Source: Desulfobacterales bacterium (GTDB lineage: Bacteria > Desulfobacterota > Desulfobacteria > Desulfobacterales > JAHEIW01). From it: a stretch of 64,000 nucleotides of DNA. Below the pieces are notes generated by a model. That model did no database searches and was not told where the DNA came from. It was given only the letters and a program-made list of their open reading frames with translations. The stretch covers positions 10,033 to 74,032 of the forward strand of contig JAQYWI010000004.1 of assembly GCA_030145015.1 (NCBI GenBank), written 5' to 3'. Both the position numbers and the translations under genes were made by a program. Of this stretch, positions 35,618 to 44,536 are shown piece by piece (positions within the stretch are counted from its first letter, which is position 1; each line of letters begins with the position of its first letter).

Positions 35618-36991
35618 CTACCCTGATAGCTTTGGAAGCATAAACGAAGCAAAACTTAGAACGAAGAAAAATCCGCACATATCCGTAATCGTTGTCAAAA
35701 GAGGCCCGGAGGCCAGGGCCGGATCGGTTCGCAGGCCCCTTAAAATAAGCGGGACCAGTCCCCCGAAACTCACGGCCACAAACGTATTGGCCGCCAAAGA
35801 AACTCCGACCACCAATCCGAGGTAGGGATTTCCTTTCCAGAGGACGGCCGCTCCTCCAAGTAGAATTCCCAGCACGATCCCGTTGATGATACCAATGGCA
35901 GATTCCTTGGTCAGCACGCGAACCAATTCGCGAGGCCGCACCAACCCCAGCGTCAATTCACGGATACTCACGGCAACGGCCTGATTGCCGGAGCAGCCGC
36001 TCATATCGGATATAATGGGCAGAAAAACAGCGAGCACAATCGCCTTTTCCAGGGTGTCCTGGTATAAAGCAATTACACTGGCGGCAACAATGTTAAGAAC
36101 AATGTTGATGCTGAGCCAGGACAGGCGCCGGGATGATCGCTTGAACAGCGGCATGCTTCTGGACTCTTCGCCGCCTATGATACCGGCAAATTTCAAAAAC
36201 AGCTGGTTGTTCTGCCGGTTGGCCGCTTCTCTCACAGATGAACTCCGGATAACACCGACCAGTTTGCCTTCATCGTCGGTTACAGGAGCGCCTAAAAACG
36301 TATACTGCCTGAAAAAATCCTTCAAATCCCGCAGGGAGGCATTGATGTTGACGTGCAGGGGGCTTTTGATCATCGTTTCGCTGAGTACCCTGTCTCTGGG
36401 AGCCATGAGAAGGTCCCGCAACCGCAACACACCGCTTAAATGGCCTGTTTCAGAAACCACATAGGCATACTGAATATCAAAATCAGAATAGGTCTCGCCG
36501 TGTTCACGCAGATCATCCAGCACCTCCTTGACCCGCATGTCTTCAGGGTATGAAAGGTATTCGGTGATCATCAATCCGCCGGCCGTATTCTCCGGATAAC
36601 GCATGAGTCTTTCGATCTTTTTGACTTTGTGCGGTTTTATGGCGTGCAGTATCTCGCTGGCTCTATTTTTCTTCATGCGCCTGAGAAGGTTGACCTGCAG
36701 TTGACGTGGCAGTTCATTTACGATCGGCGCCGCCTGTTCGGAAGTCAGTTGCGCAACCATATTCGCCGCGCCCAGACCAGATATTTTCGAAATTATGCTT
36801 GCGGATTTCTCCGGCCCCAATAATTCAAGAAGATGAATGTGATCGGCTTTATTGAGGCTGGAAATCATGCGGGCCATTTCTATCGGCGGCAATTCCTCGA
36901 AAACAGCCTCGATTTGAGATGTGTCGTTGGATTGCATCAATTCCCCTAAAAGTAACGGTTGCGATTGAATTTTTGCTTGATTTTCAGACAT
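35618..36991 (-). CDS. mgtE: MgtE-type magnesium channel
   Basis: 457 residues. An N-terminal superhelical domain (residues 1-130) precedes a CBS pair (GGLMITEYLSYPEDMRV; FLGAPVTDDEGKLVGVI) and five C-terminal membrane helices with the MgtE signature LPIISDMSGCSGNQ. It forms a dimeric channel gated by intracellular Mg2+. GAGG precedes the ATG. This is the second Mg2+ uptake system in the region after CorA. Confidence 0.95.
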   Translation of the reverse strand: MSENQAKIQSQPLLLGELMQSNDTSQIEAVFEELPPIEMARMISSLNKADHIHLLELLGPEKSASIISKISGLGAANMVAQLTSEQAAPIVNELPRQLQVNLLRRMKKNRASEILHAIKPHKVKKIERLMRYPENTAGGLMITEYLSYPEDMRVKEVLDDLREHGETYSDFDIQYAYVVSETGHLSGVLRLRDLLMAPRDRVLSETMIKSPLHVNINASLRDLKDFFRQYTFLGAPVTDDEGKLVGVIRSSSVREAANRQNNQLFLKFAGIIGGEESRSMPLFKRSSRRLSWLSINIVLNIVAASVIALYQDTLEKAIVLAVFLPIISDMSGCSGNQAVAVSIRELTLGLVRPRELVRVLTKESAIGIINGIVLGILLGGAAVLWKGNPYLGLVVGVSLAANTFVAVSFGGLVPLILRGLRTDPALASGPLLTTITDMCGFFFVLSFASFMLPKLSG

Positions 36992-37057
36992 GTTTAACCT
37001 CGCAATATAATCACCGGCATCTCATCATGATTCACTATGAAGATCCGTGCCATTTGC

Positions 37058-38002
37058 TCAGAACTCAGGTATAAATCGAAGATTAACGACAAAATAGAGT
37101 GCAAGAGCGATGAAACAGGCAATTGCCGGTGTCAGTAACCATCCGATCAAAATGTTGGTTAGCGTTCGCCGGCTGACCGTGTTGATCCCTTTGACGACGC
37201 CCACGCCTATGACGGCCCCGATCACCGCCTGGGACGTCGAAACTGGAACCCCGACAAATGTATAAAAATGAACCGTAAGGCCTTCGGCCAGGACCACCAC
37301 AAGAGCCGAAAAAGGATCCAGACGCACCAGCTTTTTCCCAACCGTTTCTATGACTCCCCGGCTGAAGGTCAGAATACCCAGTGCAATGCTTAAGCCGCCC
37401 ACCATCGAAGCACTGAAAACAGTCAACTGCCCGGCTCCCACAAAGACAGCGGTTACATTGGCAACATTGTTGGCTCCCAGGGCGTATGCCGCATAGGATC
37501 CGGCAACAATCAAAGCCATACGCAACAGAATGTCGGATTCGAACATATCGATTCGGCTGCGATTATATAACACCGCCAGCACTCTATAAAGCACGATCGC
37601 GATCAGCAGGCCGCCGATCGGGGTGCCGAACCAGCATGCAACCACTTTACCCAGACCGGCAACATTCAGCTGTTTGTTCAAAAAACCGATGCCTAAAATG
37701 GCGCCGACGGCCGCCTGGGAAGTCGACACCGGCAGACCCAGCAGGGTCATAATGGAGACCGTGACAGCGGCGGCAACCGATGAGACAGTCGCCATTTTGA
37801 GTGTCAACTCGGTCAGGCCTTGCAAAGTCTCAATTCCCGCCCGGCCCTCAAGAACGGCTCCCAGCACCACAAAAAGCGAGGCTAAAATCGCAGCCGTCCA
37901 GAACTTCACCATGCGTGAGGACACCGCTGAACCGAAGGCATTGGCGGCATCGTTGGCGCCCAGAGACCAGCCCAGAAAGATTCCTCCCAGAAGCGTCAGC
38001 AT
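37058..38002 (-). CDS. PiT-family inorganic phosphate transporter
   Basis: 314 residues of the PHO4/PiT family. The duplicated signature is visible as WSLGANDAANAFG near residue 13 and YALGANNVANVTAVF near 170, with the GVPVSTSQAVIGAVIG repeat. Its ATG shares a base with the stop of the DUF47 gene (TAATG), the usual PiT-DUF47 pairing in which DUF47 assists or regulates phosphate uptake. Confidence 0.93.
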   Translation of the reverse strand: MLTLLGGIFLGWSLGANDAANAFGSAVSSRMVKFWTAAILASLFVVLGAVLEGRAGIETLQGLTELTLKMATVSSVAAAVTVSIMTLLGLPVSTSQAAVGAILGIGFLNKQLNVAGLGKVVACWFGTPIGGLLIAIVLYRVLAVLYNRSRIDMFESDILLRMALIVAGSYAAYALGANNVANVTAVFVGAGQLTVFSASMVGGLSIALGILTFSRGVIETVGKKLVRLDPFSALVVVLAEGLTVHFYTFVGVPVSTSQAVIGAVIGVGVVKGINTVSRRTLTNILIGWLLTPAIACFIALALYFVVNLRFIPEF

Positions 38003-38652
38003 TAGACCCGCCGTTTCATGGTCATGATGTTAACCCGTTTGGATACCCTGTCGGTCTGATCCGAGATTTCGCCCATAACGATGACCATTTCCTTTAATTG
38101 CAACTTTAAGAAAGGCTCGAGATCCGAATCAAAAAGCTTGTTGATAATCCGTCGCTCAATATGATCGCAATGGCTCTCGTTTTGATCGATCGTCGACATC
38201 AGCGCTCTGACGCCTTCTTTTTTCTTCACGAACACATCAATCTGCTTGGCCATCATATCGCAACTTTCCAAGGAAACCCGGATGAGTTCCTGAATGTCGA
38301 GAATCAGGAATTCGGGGAAAGTAAGTTTTTGGGTCCGGATCATATTTAAGATTTGCTCAAAAGATCGGGGAATCTCATCAACGCGTTCAATCAGTGCCAT
38401 GATGTCCTCCCGCGATTCGGGAATCAGGGCACGACTGTACATCAACTCGTTAACTTCATCCCGCAAATCATCGGCTCTGGATTCATATTTGTGTGCCTGA
38501 TCCATAAGGAAATAAAAATCGTCACAAATGCCGTCTTTTAGACAAATTTTCATGGCCTTGCCAAAATGGTTTTGAATCTTGCCAAGATTTTCGAGGTAAC
38601 TGTAAATTAGCGCTTCGAGCTCGCGCTCTTTTTTGAAAAGAAAATTCAGCAT
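38002..38652 (-). CDS. DUF47/PhoU-like protein associated with PiT
   Basis: 216 residues, all-helical, of the DUF47 (TIGR00153) family related to PhoU. It opens MLNFLFKKERELEALIYSYL and has the paired acidic helices (DEVNELMYSR, LIERVDEIP) expected to bind metal. The ATG at 38652 is preceded by GGAG at 6 bases; an in-frame GTG 5 codons earlier is less likely. It is coupled to the phosphate transporter gene by a one-base overlap. Confidence 0.9.
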   Translation of the reverse strand: MLNFLFKKERELEALIYSYLENLGKIQNHFGKAMKICLKDGICDDFYFLMDQAHKYESRADDLRDEVNELMYSRALIPESREDIMALIERVDEIPRSFEQILNMIRTQKLTFPEFLILDIQELIRVSLESCDMMAKQIDVFVKKKEGVRALMSTIDQNESHCDHIERRIINKLFDSDLEPFLKLQLKEMVIVMGEISDQTDRVSKRVNIMTMKRRV

Positions 38653-38685
38653 AACAGACTCCGTCACATTTTTTCTGTTTAGGTT

Positions 38686-39111
38686 TTATGCCTCACTAAA
38701 AAACTGTCTGACTTTGGCGGCAATTTGCCTTTCGGTCATTTTATCGGCCGCTTCCACCGTAATTTTTTTTAACGCCAGTTCCTTGGATTTTTCTATTTCT
38801 TTTTTTAATTCAGTTTCGGCTTCTCCGGGGCCAAAAATCAAGATTTTATTCGCATCTTTAATTCTTCGAATAATTACTTGATAGTACTCGCGCAACTGAT
38901 GCTTTATCCGTTCTTCCTGTTTGCCGTCAACGGAAACCTGCTGGGGCCCGTAAGGCTTTTTGGCGGTACGGGACCCACCGGACAATCTGACTTTGCGTTC
39001 GATATCGGATTCGATTTTCTCGATGGTTTCTCCCTCATCGGTGATGGGCACAACAATCGCTTTACGATGGTCTATTTAAAGACCTGCATAATTTTTTTGA
39101 TCGGCTTTCAT
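38686..39111 (-). pseudogene. Conserved soluble protein gene interrupted by an in-frame stop
   Basis: An ATG at 39111 with GGAG 7 bases upstream starts MKADQKNYAGL, then TAA at 39076-39078, then IDHRKAIVVPITDEGE in the same frame to the end at 38686. Proteins of this type normally have W-I-D-H at that point, so the stop replaces a Trp codon. The rest (121 codons from a GTG at 39051) is intact, with KILIFGPGEAETELKKEIEK recalling eRF1/VLRF1-like host-factor domains. Either a fresh pseudogene or a gene now starting internally without a good ribosome site. Confidence 0.55.
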
Positions 39112-39335
39112 TCTTGCTCTCCATTTCCCCCCGGGTTTCAAAATATATTCAAAAACATCTTTTAGTAGGCAATTGATATGCCAGTTTTATCAAAGGGAAA
39201 TTAATACATAACGCAAAGAAATGGATGCGTCTTAAAACGTGCTGAATCTTATAAGAAAACCGATTCCGCCAAATAAAATCTGTTTATCGGAAATATTCAT
39301 AAGGAAAAATATGAAGTCTAAAACCTTTTCAGACG

Positions 39336-39350
39336 AGAATTCCCGATTCC
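39336..39350 (+). promoter_or_regulatory. Candidate activator site (distal) of the usp promoter
   Basis: AGAATTCCCGATTCC fits GGAA-N7-TTCC with one mismatch. Its centre is 32 bp, about three helical turns, upstream of the proximal site at 39368, as expected for activator dimers on one DNA face. Confidence 0.55.
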
Positions 39351-39367
39351 GATTTCTTTCCAATATC

Positions 39368-39382
39368 TGAATCGAAAGTTCC
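39368..39382 (+). promoter_or_regulatory. Candidate activator site (proximal) of the usp promoter
   Basis: TGAATCGAAAGTTCC fits GGAA-N7-TTCC with one mismatch. Its centre is 76.5 bp upstream of the -12 GC, the same distance as at the PilZ and right-edge promoters. Confidence 0.6.
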
Positions 39383-39436
39383 GATCCCCGGTTCATAAAA
39401 AGAAATTAATCATTTTGATTTCAGCAAGTTAAATAA

Positions 39437-39453
39437 TTGGCATATAGATTGCT
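39437..39453 (+). promoter_or_regulatory. Sigma-54 promoter of the usp-usp-gdh-mlaF unit
   Basis: TTGGCATATAGATTGC has the -24 GG and -12 GC exactly 10 bases apart and matches the sigma-54 consensus. It lies 173 bases before the first usp start. The 514-base gap (39112-39625) holds no gene. Confidence 0.85.
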
Positions 39454-39625
39454 TTGTATATTGAGCGTGGTGCAACCGAATTTAACACACGGGACCCGTG
39501 CGCGAATATTTTTCCAGCCGGGGCAAAGAAAGAAGAAGAAGTATAGCATGTGGAATGTTGGCGCTGTTTAATTTGATCGATATCGCCAATTCATAATCAG
39601 TAGAAAACAGGAAAGGATATCAGTT

Positions 39626-40072
39626 ATGTATGAGAAAATCCTGGTCCCTCTAGACGGATCAAAAAGAGCGGAAATGATCCGTCCCCATGTGAGAGAGCTG
39701 GCGGGCCGGTTTCAGGCAACTGTCATCTTTCTCAGGGTTATCGAACATACTTACACCAATGGTATTGGAGAAACATTTCATAGCATCAGTGACAAAGTTT
39801 TTGATGCAAAATTGAAAGAAAGCGAGTCTTACCTTGATGGAATTGCATCCAGGTTCCGGAATAAAGGTATTACCTGTAAAACGCTGGTTGCCCATGGACC
39901 GGTTGTAGAAAAGATAATTGAGGCTGCAGACACGGAAGACGTAGACCTCATCGCGATGACGAGTCATGGATATGGGGGGCTTACCCGCATTTTTTACGGC
40001 AGTGTTGCCGCCGGTATTTTAAACCGGGTAGATCGTCCGCTTTTTATCGTACGTTCACGGTGGGCTGAATAA
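39626..40072 (+). CDS. Universal stress protein
   Basis: 148 residues, single Usp domain beginning MYEKILVPLDGSKRAE. The ATP-binding signature MTSHGYGGLTRIFYGSVA is intact. AAAGGA precedes the ATG. First gene behind the sigma-54 promoter at 39437 and so probably induced by the local enhancer-binding protein. Confidence 0.92.
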   Translation: MYEKILVPLDGSKRAEMIRPHVRELAGRFQATVIFLRVIEHTYTNGIGETFHSISDKVFDAKLKESESYLDGIASRFRNKGITCKTLVAHGPVVEKIIEAADTEDVDLIAMTSHGYGGLTRIFYGSVAAGILNRVDRPLFIVRSRWAE

Positions 40073-40199
40073 ATAAAGCTCAAAAGATAACCAGGCGACT
40101 TTCACCTTGGGTTGATGCCGCGGAGGATCGGAGACAAACTGAATGTCGATTTCTTCCTTCTGACCTTCTAACGGTTTCATCCAACTATGGTGAGACGAA

Positions 40200-40736
40200 A
40201 TGAGTAGAATTAAAAAAATAATGGTGGCTGTCGATTTTTCAGTATATTCAGTGAAAATTGTTAAATATGCCAGAGGTATTGCAGGGGATTTAAAAGCGAA
40301 ATTGGTATTTGTCAACGTCATCAATAAGCGAGATATCAATGCCGTCAAGCAAGCGTTTGTTTATCATTCAAAAAACCTGTCGGTGGATGATTACATCAGC
40401 AAGCTCAAGCGCGAAAGAGCTGAAAAAATGAAAAAATTGATGGAAAAGACAGGCTGCATCAATATCACCCACAGGGTAGTGATTAGGATGGGAATTCCTT
40501 TTGTGGAATTAATAAAAGCCGCCGGAGAAGAGCAGGTCGATATTGTGATCATGGGGGCCAAAGGACGCAGCGATCTCGCCGGAATTTTATTCGGTTCGAC
40601 GGCTGAAAAAATGTTTCGCCGCTGCCCGGTGCCGCTCCTCAGCGTTCGTGAAAGAGATCATCAAACAGGCGGCGCTGCTCTTTTCCGGCCCCTTTATCTT
40701 TTTGGCACTAATTATCTGAAAAACACAGCGGAATAG
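40200..40736 (+). CDS. Universal stress protein with C-terminal extension
   Basis: 178 residues. The Usp domain (residues 1-148) starts KKIMVAVDFSVYSVKIVKYA and has the signature MGAKGRSDLAGILFGSTA. A tail of about 30 residues rich in aromatic residues follows. GGTGAG precedes the ATG. It lies 127 bases after the first usp and 7 bases before the dehydrogenase gene, so it is probably in the same transcript. Confidence 0.9.
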   Translation: MSRIKKIMVAVDFSVYSVKIVKYARGIAGDLKAKLVFVNVINKRDINAVKQAFVYHSKNLSVDDYISKLKRERAEKMKKLMEKTGCINITHRVVIRMGIPFVELIKAAGEEQVDIVIMGAKGRSDLAGILFGSTAEKMFRRCPVPLLSVRERDHQTGGAALFRPLYLFGTNYLKNTAE

Positions 40737-40743
40737 TAAAACG

Positions 40744-42615
40744 ATGATACCCAGGAATATGGAAGCTTATCTGATGGCGCATATTCCCGAAGCCGCCATT
40801 GAAAATCGCATCCAACGGGAAAAGGGGAGGTGTTTTCTGGAGTTTGGCTATATGGATGAGCATCTCCTTTCTCGAATCGGAATCAATTGCGATAGAATTG
40901 GCCCCAGACTTGTTGCCTGCATGTGGGACGAGGCCTCCGCCCTGGAAGTCGGCGGCTTTCTGGTGGTAGATAATCTCTCGATGGGGAGCCCATCCATGGG
41001 AGGAATCCGCATGCTTCCCGACATCATCCCGGCAGATATTCACAATCTGGCCCGGGGCATGACGTTTAAAAACGCGGCGGCCGACCTGCCCTGCGGCGGC
41101 GGTAAAGCGGGCATTGTGGCCGAGCCTGACATGCCACCGAAGGAACGCACCGAGCGGGTCAGGAGATTTGCACGCCTGCTTCGACGTTACCGGGACATCT
41201 ATGTGCCCGGTCCGGATGTCGGCACCAATGACGCCGACATGAAAACGATTGCGATAGAAAATGGTATCGACAGTGCGGTGTCCAAGCCCGCCGACATGGG
41301 CGGCAACCGCATCGATGAATTGGGAGCCGCCGCCGGTGGTTTGATTATCGCGCTTGAGCGATTGCTGGAAATTATGCCGCGCTTAACGGTATTGCCCCAA
41401 TTTATGCAATTGAAGGTGCCTTCCCCTGAGGAGCTTACCGTTATTATTCAGGGCTTCGGGGCGGTTGGCGCGCATGCCGCCCGCCTTCTGATCGAAAAAA
41501 TTCCAGCGGCAAAAGTCATCGGGGTCAATGATCTCCAGGGTTACATTTACGACAGGGCCGGTTTATCAATCGACAAACTTTTGATGATGGGCAAGCAGCA
41601 GGGCCTGGTTACCCGTCAATACTACGAAAAGGAAATCGCGTCGCTGGGGTATCGCCACCCCACCAAATTTTCAACAGACGCCAACAACCTGCTGCGCGAG
41701 TCGGCTTTCTGTTTGATACCGGCGGCCCCCATGCCCAATTACCTGGGCGTACTTCCTGCAGAAAAGTGTTCCATGAGTGTCGACCGGATGGGAAAATGGT
41801 CGCTGATTATTGAGGGCGCCAACACCTACTCGCCGGATCCGAACCGCAAGGCAGCGCGCACCCGCATGGAGCAGGAAGTCTACCGTCAAAAAGGCGTGAT
41901 GATCGCCAACGACTATTTGGTCAACTCAGGCGGAGTCATTTTTGCTGCCCAGGAGCACATTATCCCAACGCCTGCACACCTTCAGATTCCCGACAAAATA
42001 CTCGGCAAACCCAGGGCAGTCGATAACTGGCTTTCTAAAAATGCAGCCGAGTTTAGCGAAATTTCTGCCAGACGTTTGGAAGCAGGCATCGCGTTTAGAG
42101 AAAAGTCTATTCGACGTAACATGACAGAGCTGGTCGACTTGCTGGCCTCGGATTCAGAGCTGCTGCCCAGCCAGGCTGCAGAGCGCATTAGTCTTTACCG
42201 TCTGACCGCAAAAGAAAAAGAGCGCACTGCCAAAGACATTATGGAATCGATACCCACCATTAGCATTCATGCCGAACTGCAGGAAGCTGCTTTGCTGATC
42301 GTCGAATCCCAGAGCAATATCATCGCCGTGCTTTCACAGGATGGCAAGCTTGCAGGCGTCGTCACCACCTGGGACATTACCAGAGCGACTGCCAGGGGCA
42401 TTAGCGAAGACAGCGTAGATAAAATAATGACCCGAAAGGTGATTTCGGCAAATCCAACCGACAGTATTCTGGATATGGTAACCGATCTGGAGCAAAACCA
42501 AATTTCGGCGATGCCGGTTGTTGAAAAAGAAACCGTCCTGGGTGTGGTCAGTTCAGATCTGCTGGCCCAAGGGTATCTATTGAGACTCCTGCGTTCACAG
42601 GTAAAGATCTCGTAA
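40744..42615 (+). CDS. Glu/Leu/Phe/Val dehydrogenase fused to a CBS-domain pair
   Basis: 623 residues. Residues 1-480 are a glutamate-dehydrogenase-family enzyme: GGIRMLPDI, the substrate-binding Lys in LARGMTFKNAAADLPCGGGKAG, PGPDVGTNDADM, the Rossmann motif IIQGFGAVGAHAA and a late NDYLVNSGGVI. Residues 490-620 are two CBS repeats (KEKERTAKDIMESIPTISI; DKIMTRKVISANPTDSILDM). Bacterial glutamate dehydrogenases normally lack CBS domains, so allosteric control by an adenylate ligand is inferred. Part of the sigma-54-driven unit with two Usp genes. Confidence 0.88.
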   Translation: MIPRNMEAYLMAHIPEAAIENRIQREKGRCFLEFGYMDEHLLSRIGINCDRIGPRLVACMWDEASALEVGGFLVVDNLSMGSPSMGGIRMLPDIIPADIHNLARGMTFKNAAADLPCGGGKAGIVAEPDMPPKERTERVRRFARLLRRYRDIYVPGPDVGTNDADMKTIAIENGIDSAVSKPADMGGNRIDELGAAAGGLIIALERLLEIMPRLTVLPQFMQLKVPSPEELTVIIQGFGAVGAHAARLLIEKIPAAKVIGVNDLQGYIYDRAGLSIDKLLMMGKQQGLVTRQYYEKEIASLGYRHPTKFSTDANNLLRESAFCLIPAAPMPNYLGVLPAEKCSMSVDRMGKWSLIIEGANTYSPDPNRKAARTRMEQEVYRQKGVMIANDYLVNSGGVIFAAQEHIIPTPAHLQIPDKILGKPRAVDNWLSKNAAEFSEISARRLEAGIAFREKSIRRNMTELVDLLASDSELLPSQAAERISLYRLTAKEKERTAKDIMESIPTISIHAELQEAALLIVESQSNIIAVLSQDGKLAGVVTTWDITRATARGISEDSVDKIMTRKVISANPTDSILDMVTDLEQNQISAMPVVEKETVLGVVSSDLLAQGYLLRLLRSQVKIS

Positions 42616-42729
42616 AAAAATTTCGATTGCATCACACCGAATTCAAGATGGACCACCTGCAAATTGCATCGAACCATGCTAAACATCAAGTCTGGTTTCT
42701 GCGGCTGAAAGTAAACGATATCGAACACC

Positions 42730-43941
42730 ATGATACAACCCCTAATCAAATTCGAGAATGTTTCTAAGAGTTTCGGCACGAACCAGGTACTCAAGGAAGT
42801 CAGCCTCAGTATTTATCAGGGAGAGGTTACCGCCATTATCGGCAAAAGTGGTGTCGGTAAAAGTGTACTGCTCAAACATATAATCGGTCTGATGCAGCCC
42901 GACGCCGGGGAAATTTTCTTCAATGGACGCCCATTATCGAGAATGAAAAATCCGGAAATTGATAAGCTAAGGGAGAAATTTAGTTATGTATTTCAAGATA
43001 CAGCTCTTTTTGACTCTATGACCGTGCGTGAAAACATCGCATTTCCGCTGCGGGGAGGCACATCGCTGCCGAAATCAGAGGTTAAAAGTCGGGTGGAGGA
43101 AAAAATGAAGATGTTTGAATTACAGGGGGTTCATGATAAATATCCCAGTCAGATTTCCGGGGGCATGAAAAGGCGGCTTGCTCTGGCAAGAGCCCTCGTA
43201 ACGGAGCCGGAGGTAGTCCTCCTTGACGAACCGACCACAGGTCTCGATCCGATCCGCAAAAACGCAGTGTACAGCATGATTGTCGACTTACAGAAAAAAA
43301 TCGGTTTTTCAGCCGTGATGATCAGTCATGAAATTCCGGACATTTTTTATTTTTCCCAGCGCATCGCTATGCTGAATGATGGAATAATCTGCTTTGAAGG
43401 CACTCCTGAAGAGATTCGGCGGTTTTCTGACCCGGTTGTCCGGCAATTTATAAATGGTCTGGAAAAGCCCCGCGACATGTTGACAGGAATGGCAACTCGG
43501 ACACAGGTAGAAAGAAAATTTCAGGAAGAATTAGCGCGCTTACAGCTCCATCGGATTGACTTTTGCGTGGTTATGCTGACGGTGGAAAACATAGATGAAA
43601 TCAACGAAAAAATGGGGCATATGACAGGCCTAACGATTATCAAGAACTTTGCCATTCAAATACAGCAGCGTCTCGATATTACGGATTCCTGCTCGCGCTA
43701 CAGCCTGGATAAAATTCTCATCGTTCTGCACAATGCCGACATTAATGAAGCGCGGAAGTTTGTTAACCGCCTGGCCCGGGAATTGATAGTTGAAGATCTG
43801 CTGAATAATAAAGCAAGTGCTAAGCTCACTATCCGAATTAGCGCCGGATATGCCCAGGCAGAAGAAGACAGCCTGTTAAAGGAGGTTCTCTCAAAAGCGG
43901 AATCCAAAGACAGCTTGTATAATGAATTTGAGTTGAAATGA
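42730..43941 (+). CDS. MlaF-type ABC ATPase with a degenerate GGDEF-like C-terminal domain
   Basis: 403 residues. Residues 1-250 are an MlaF-like ATPase with Walker A GKSGVGKS, signature ISGGMKRR and Walker B VVLLDEPTTGLDP. Residues about 255-395 read like a diguanylate-cyclase fold: DMLTGMATRTQVERKFQEEL (the DxLTGLxNR start), DFCVVMLTVENIDEINEKMG (the DxDxFKxINDxxGH strand-helix) and SRYSLDKILIVLHN where RxGGDEF is expected. The catalytic GGDEF loop is missing, so it is probably a sensor or scaffold. No MlaE/MlaD genes are nearby. The ribosome site is weak. Confidence 0.82.
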   Translation: MIQPLIKFENVSKSFGTNQVLKEVSLSIYQGEVTAIIGKSGVGKSVLLKHIIGLMQPDAGEIFFNGRPLSRMKNPEIDKLREKFSYVFQDTALFDSMTVRENIAFPLRGGTSLPKSEVKSRVEEKMKMFELQGVHDKYPSQISGGMKRRLALARALVTEPEVVLLDEPTTGLDPIRKNAVYSMIVDLQKKIGFSAVMISHEIPDIFYFSQRIAMLNDGIICFEGTPEEIRRFSDPVVRQFINGLEKPRDMLTGMATRTQVERKFQEELARLQLHRIDFCVVMLTVENIDEINEKMGHMTGLTIIKNFAIQIQQRLDITDSCSRYSLDKILIVLHNADINEARKFVNRLARELIVEDLLNNKASAKLTIRISAGYAQAEEDSLLKEVLSKAESKDSLYNEFELK

Positions 43942-43992
43942 CAATATTGCTCACGCGGCTGTGCGTGTAAGATATATTCTAAACTAAGATTA

Positions 43993-44026
43993 AAAAGGCC
44001 GGGATACGGTTTTGCCGCATCCCGGC
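43993..44026 (-). terminator. Rho-independent terminator of the hsp20 unit
   Basis: GCCGGGAT-N-CGG pairs with CCG-N-ATCCCGGC. Read leftward the stem is followed by CTTTTTAATC, so it terminates the minus-strand Hsp20 transcript. It may also limit rightward read-through from the MlaF-like gene. Confidence 0.82.
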
Positions 44027-44086
44027 GATCTTGCCGCCGATTGTCTTCATTAAAGCGCACAAGAAAGTATCCTTCAGGTCAGGCGT

Positions 44087-44497
44087 TTATCCGGCCTTGA
44101 TGGTAATTTTCCTCGGGGTGGCTTTCTCAACTTTGGGCAGCGTCAATTGCAGCACTCCGTCATTGAGCTGGGCGTCGATCTTATCCTGATCAATGAGTTC
44201 CGACAGGGTGAACTGCCGGTAGTAGTTACCGACCTCGTATTCTATCAGAATGTCTCCTTCATCGGGTCCTTCGAAAGGCTTGACTTCTCCGGTCAGCGTT
44301 AGGACGTCGTCTCTAAGGTCGATGGTCAGATGCTCTGTCTTCACCCCCGGCAGGTCAGCAAGCAGGGTAATTTCTTTTTCGGTTTCAAAAATATCAACCG
44401 CCGGTGTAAAAACCTTGCCCGGCTTGGTTTGTTCCACAGGCGGCGCTGTTTCCATTTTCTCTTTAGCCTGCAGTTCTTTGGTTGCGGTCTCAGTCAT
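44087..44497 (-). CDS. Hsp20 small heat-shock protein (third gene of the cluster)
   Basis: 136 residues. The alpha-crystallin domain spans about residues 35-125, with ITLLADLPGVKTEHLTIDL and the closing LNDGVLQLTLPK, and the chain ends RKITIKAG. The N-terminal arm is short and rich in Glu/Lys. AAAGGAGG precedes the ATG. ATP-independent chaperone that holds unfolding proteins; last gene before the terminator at 43993. Confidence 0.92.
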   Translation of the reverse strand: MTETATKELQAKEKMETAPPVEQTKPGKVFTPAVDIFETEKEITLLADLPGVKTEHLTIDLRDDVLTLTGEVKPFEGPDEGDILIEYEVGNYYRQFTLSELIDQDKIDAQLNDGVLQLTLPKVEKATPRKITIKAG

Positions 44498-44536
44498 AAT
44501 ATTTTCCTCCTTTGAAATTGAACCGGATATTCAATT

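Noticed and set aside
36995..37012. GG-N10-GC arrangement upstream of mgtE on the minus strand
   Set aside because: Poor -24 match and the -12 element lies too close to the ATG for a start site.
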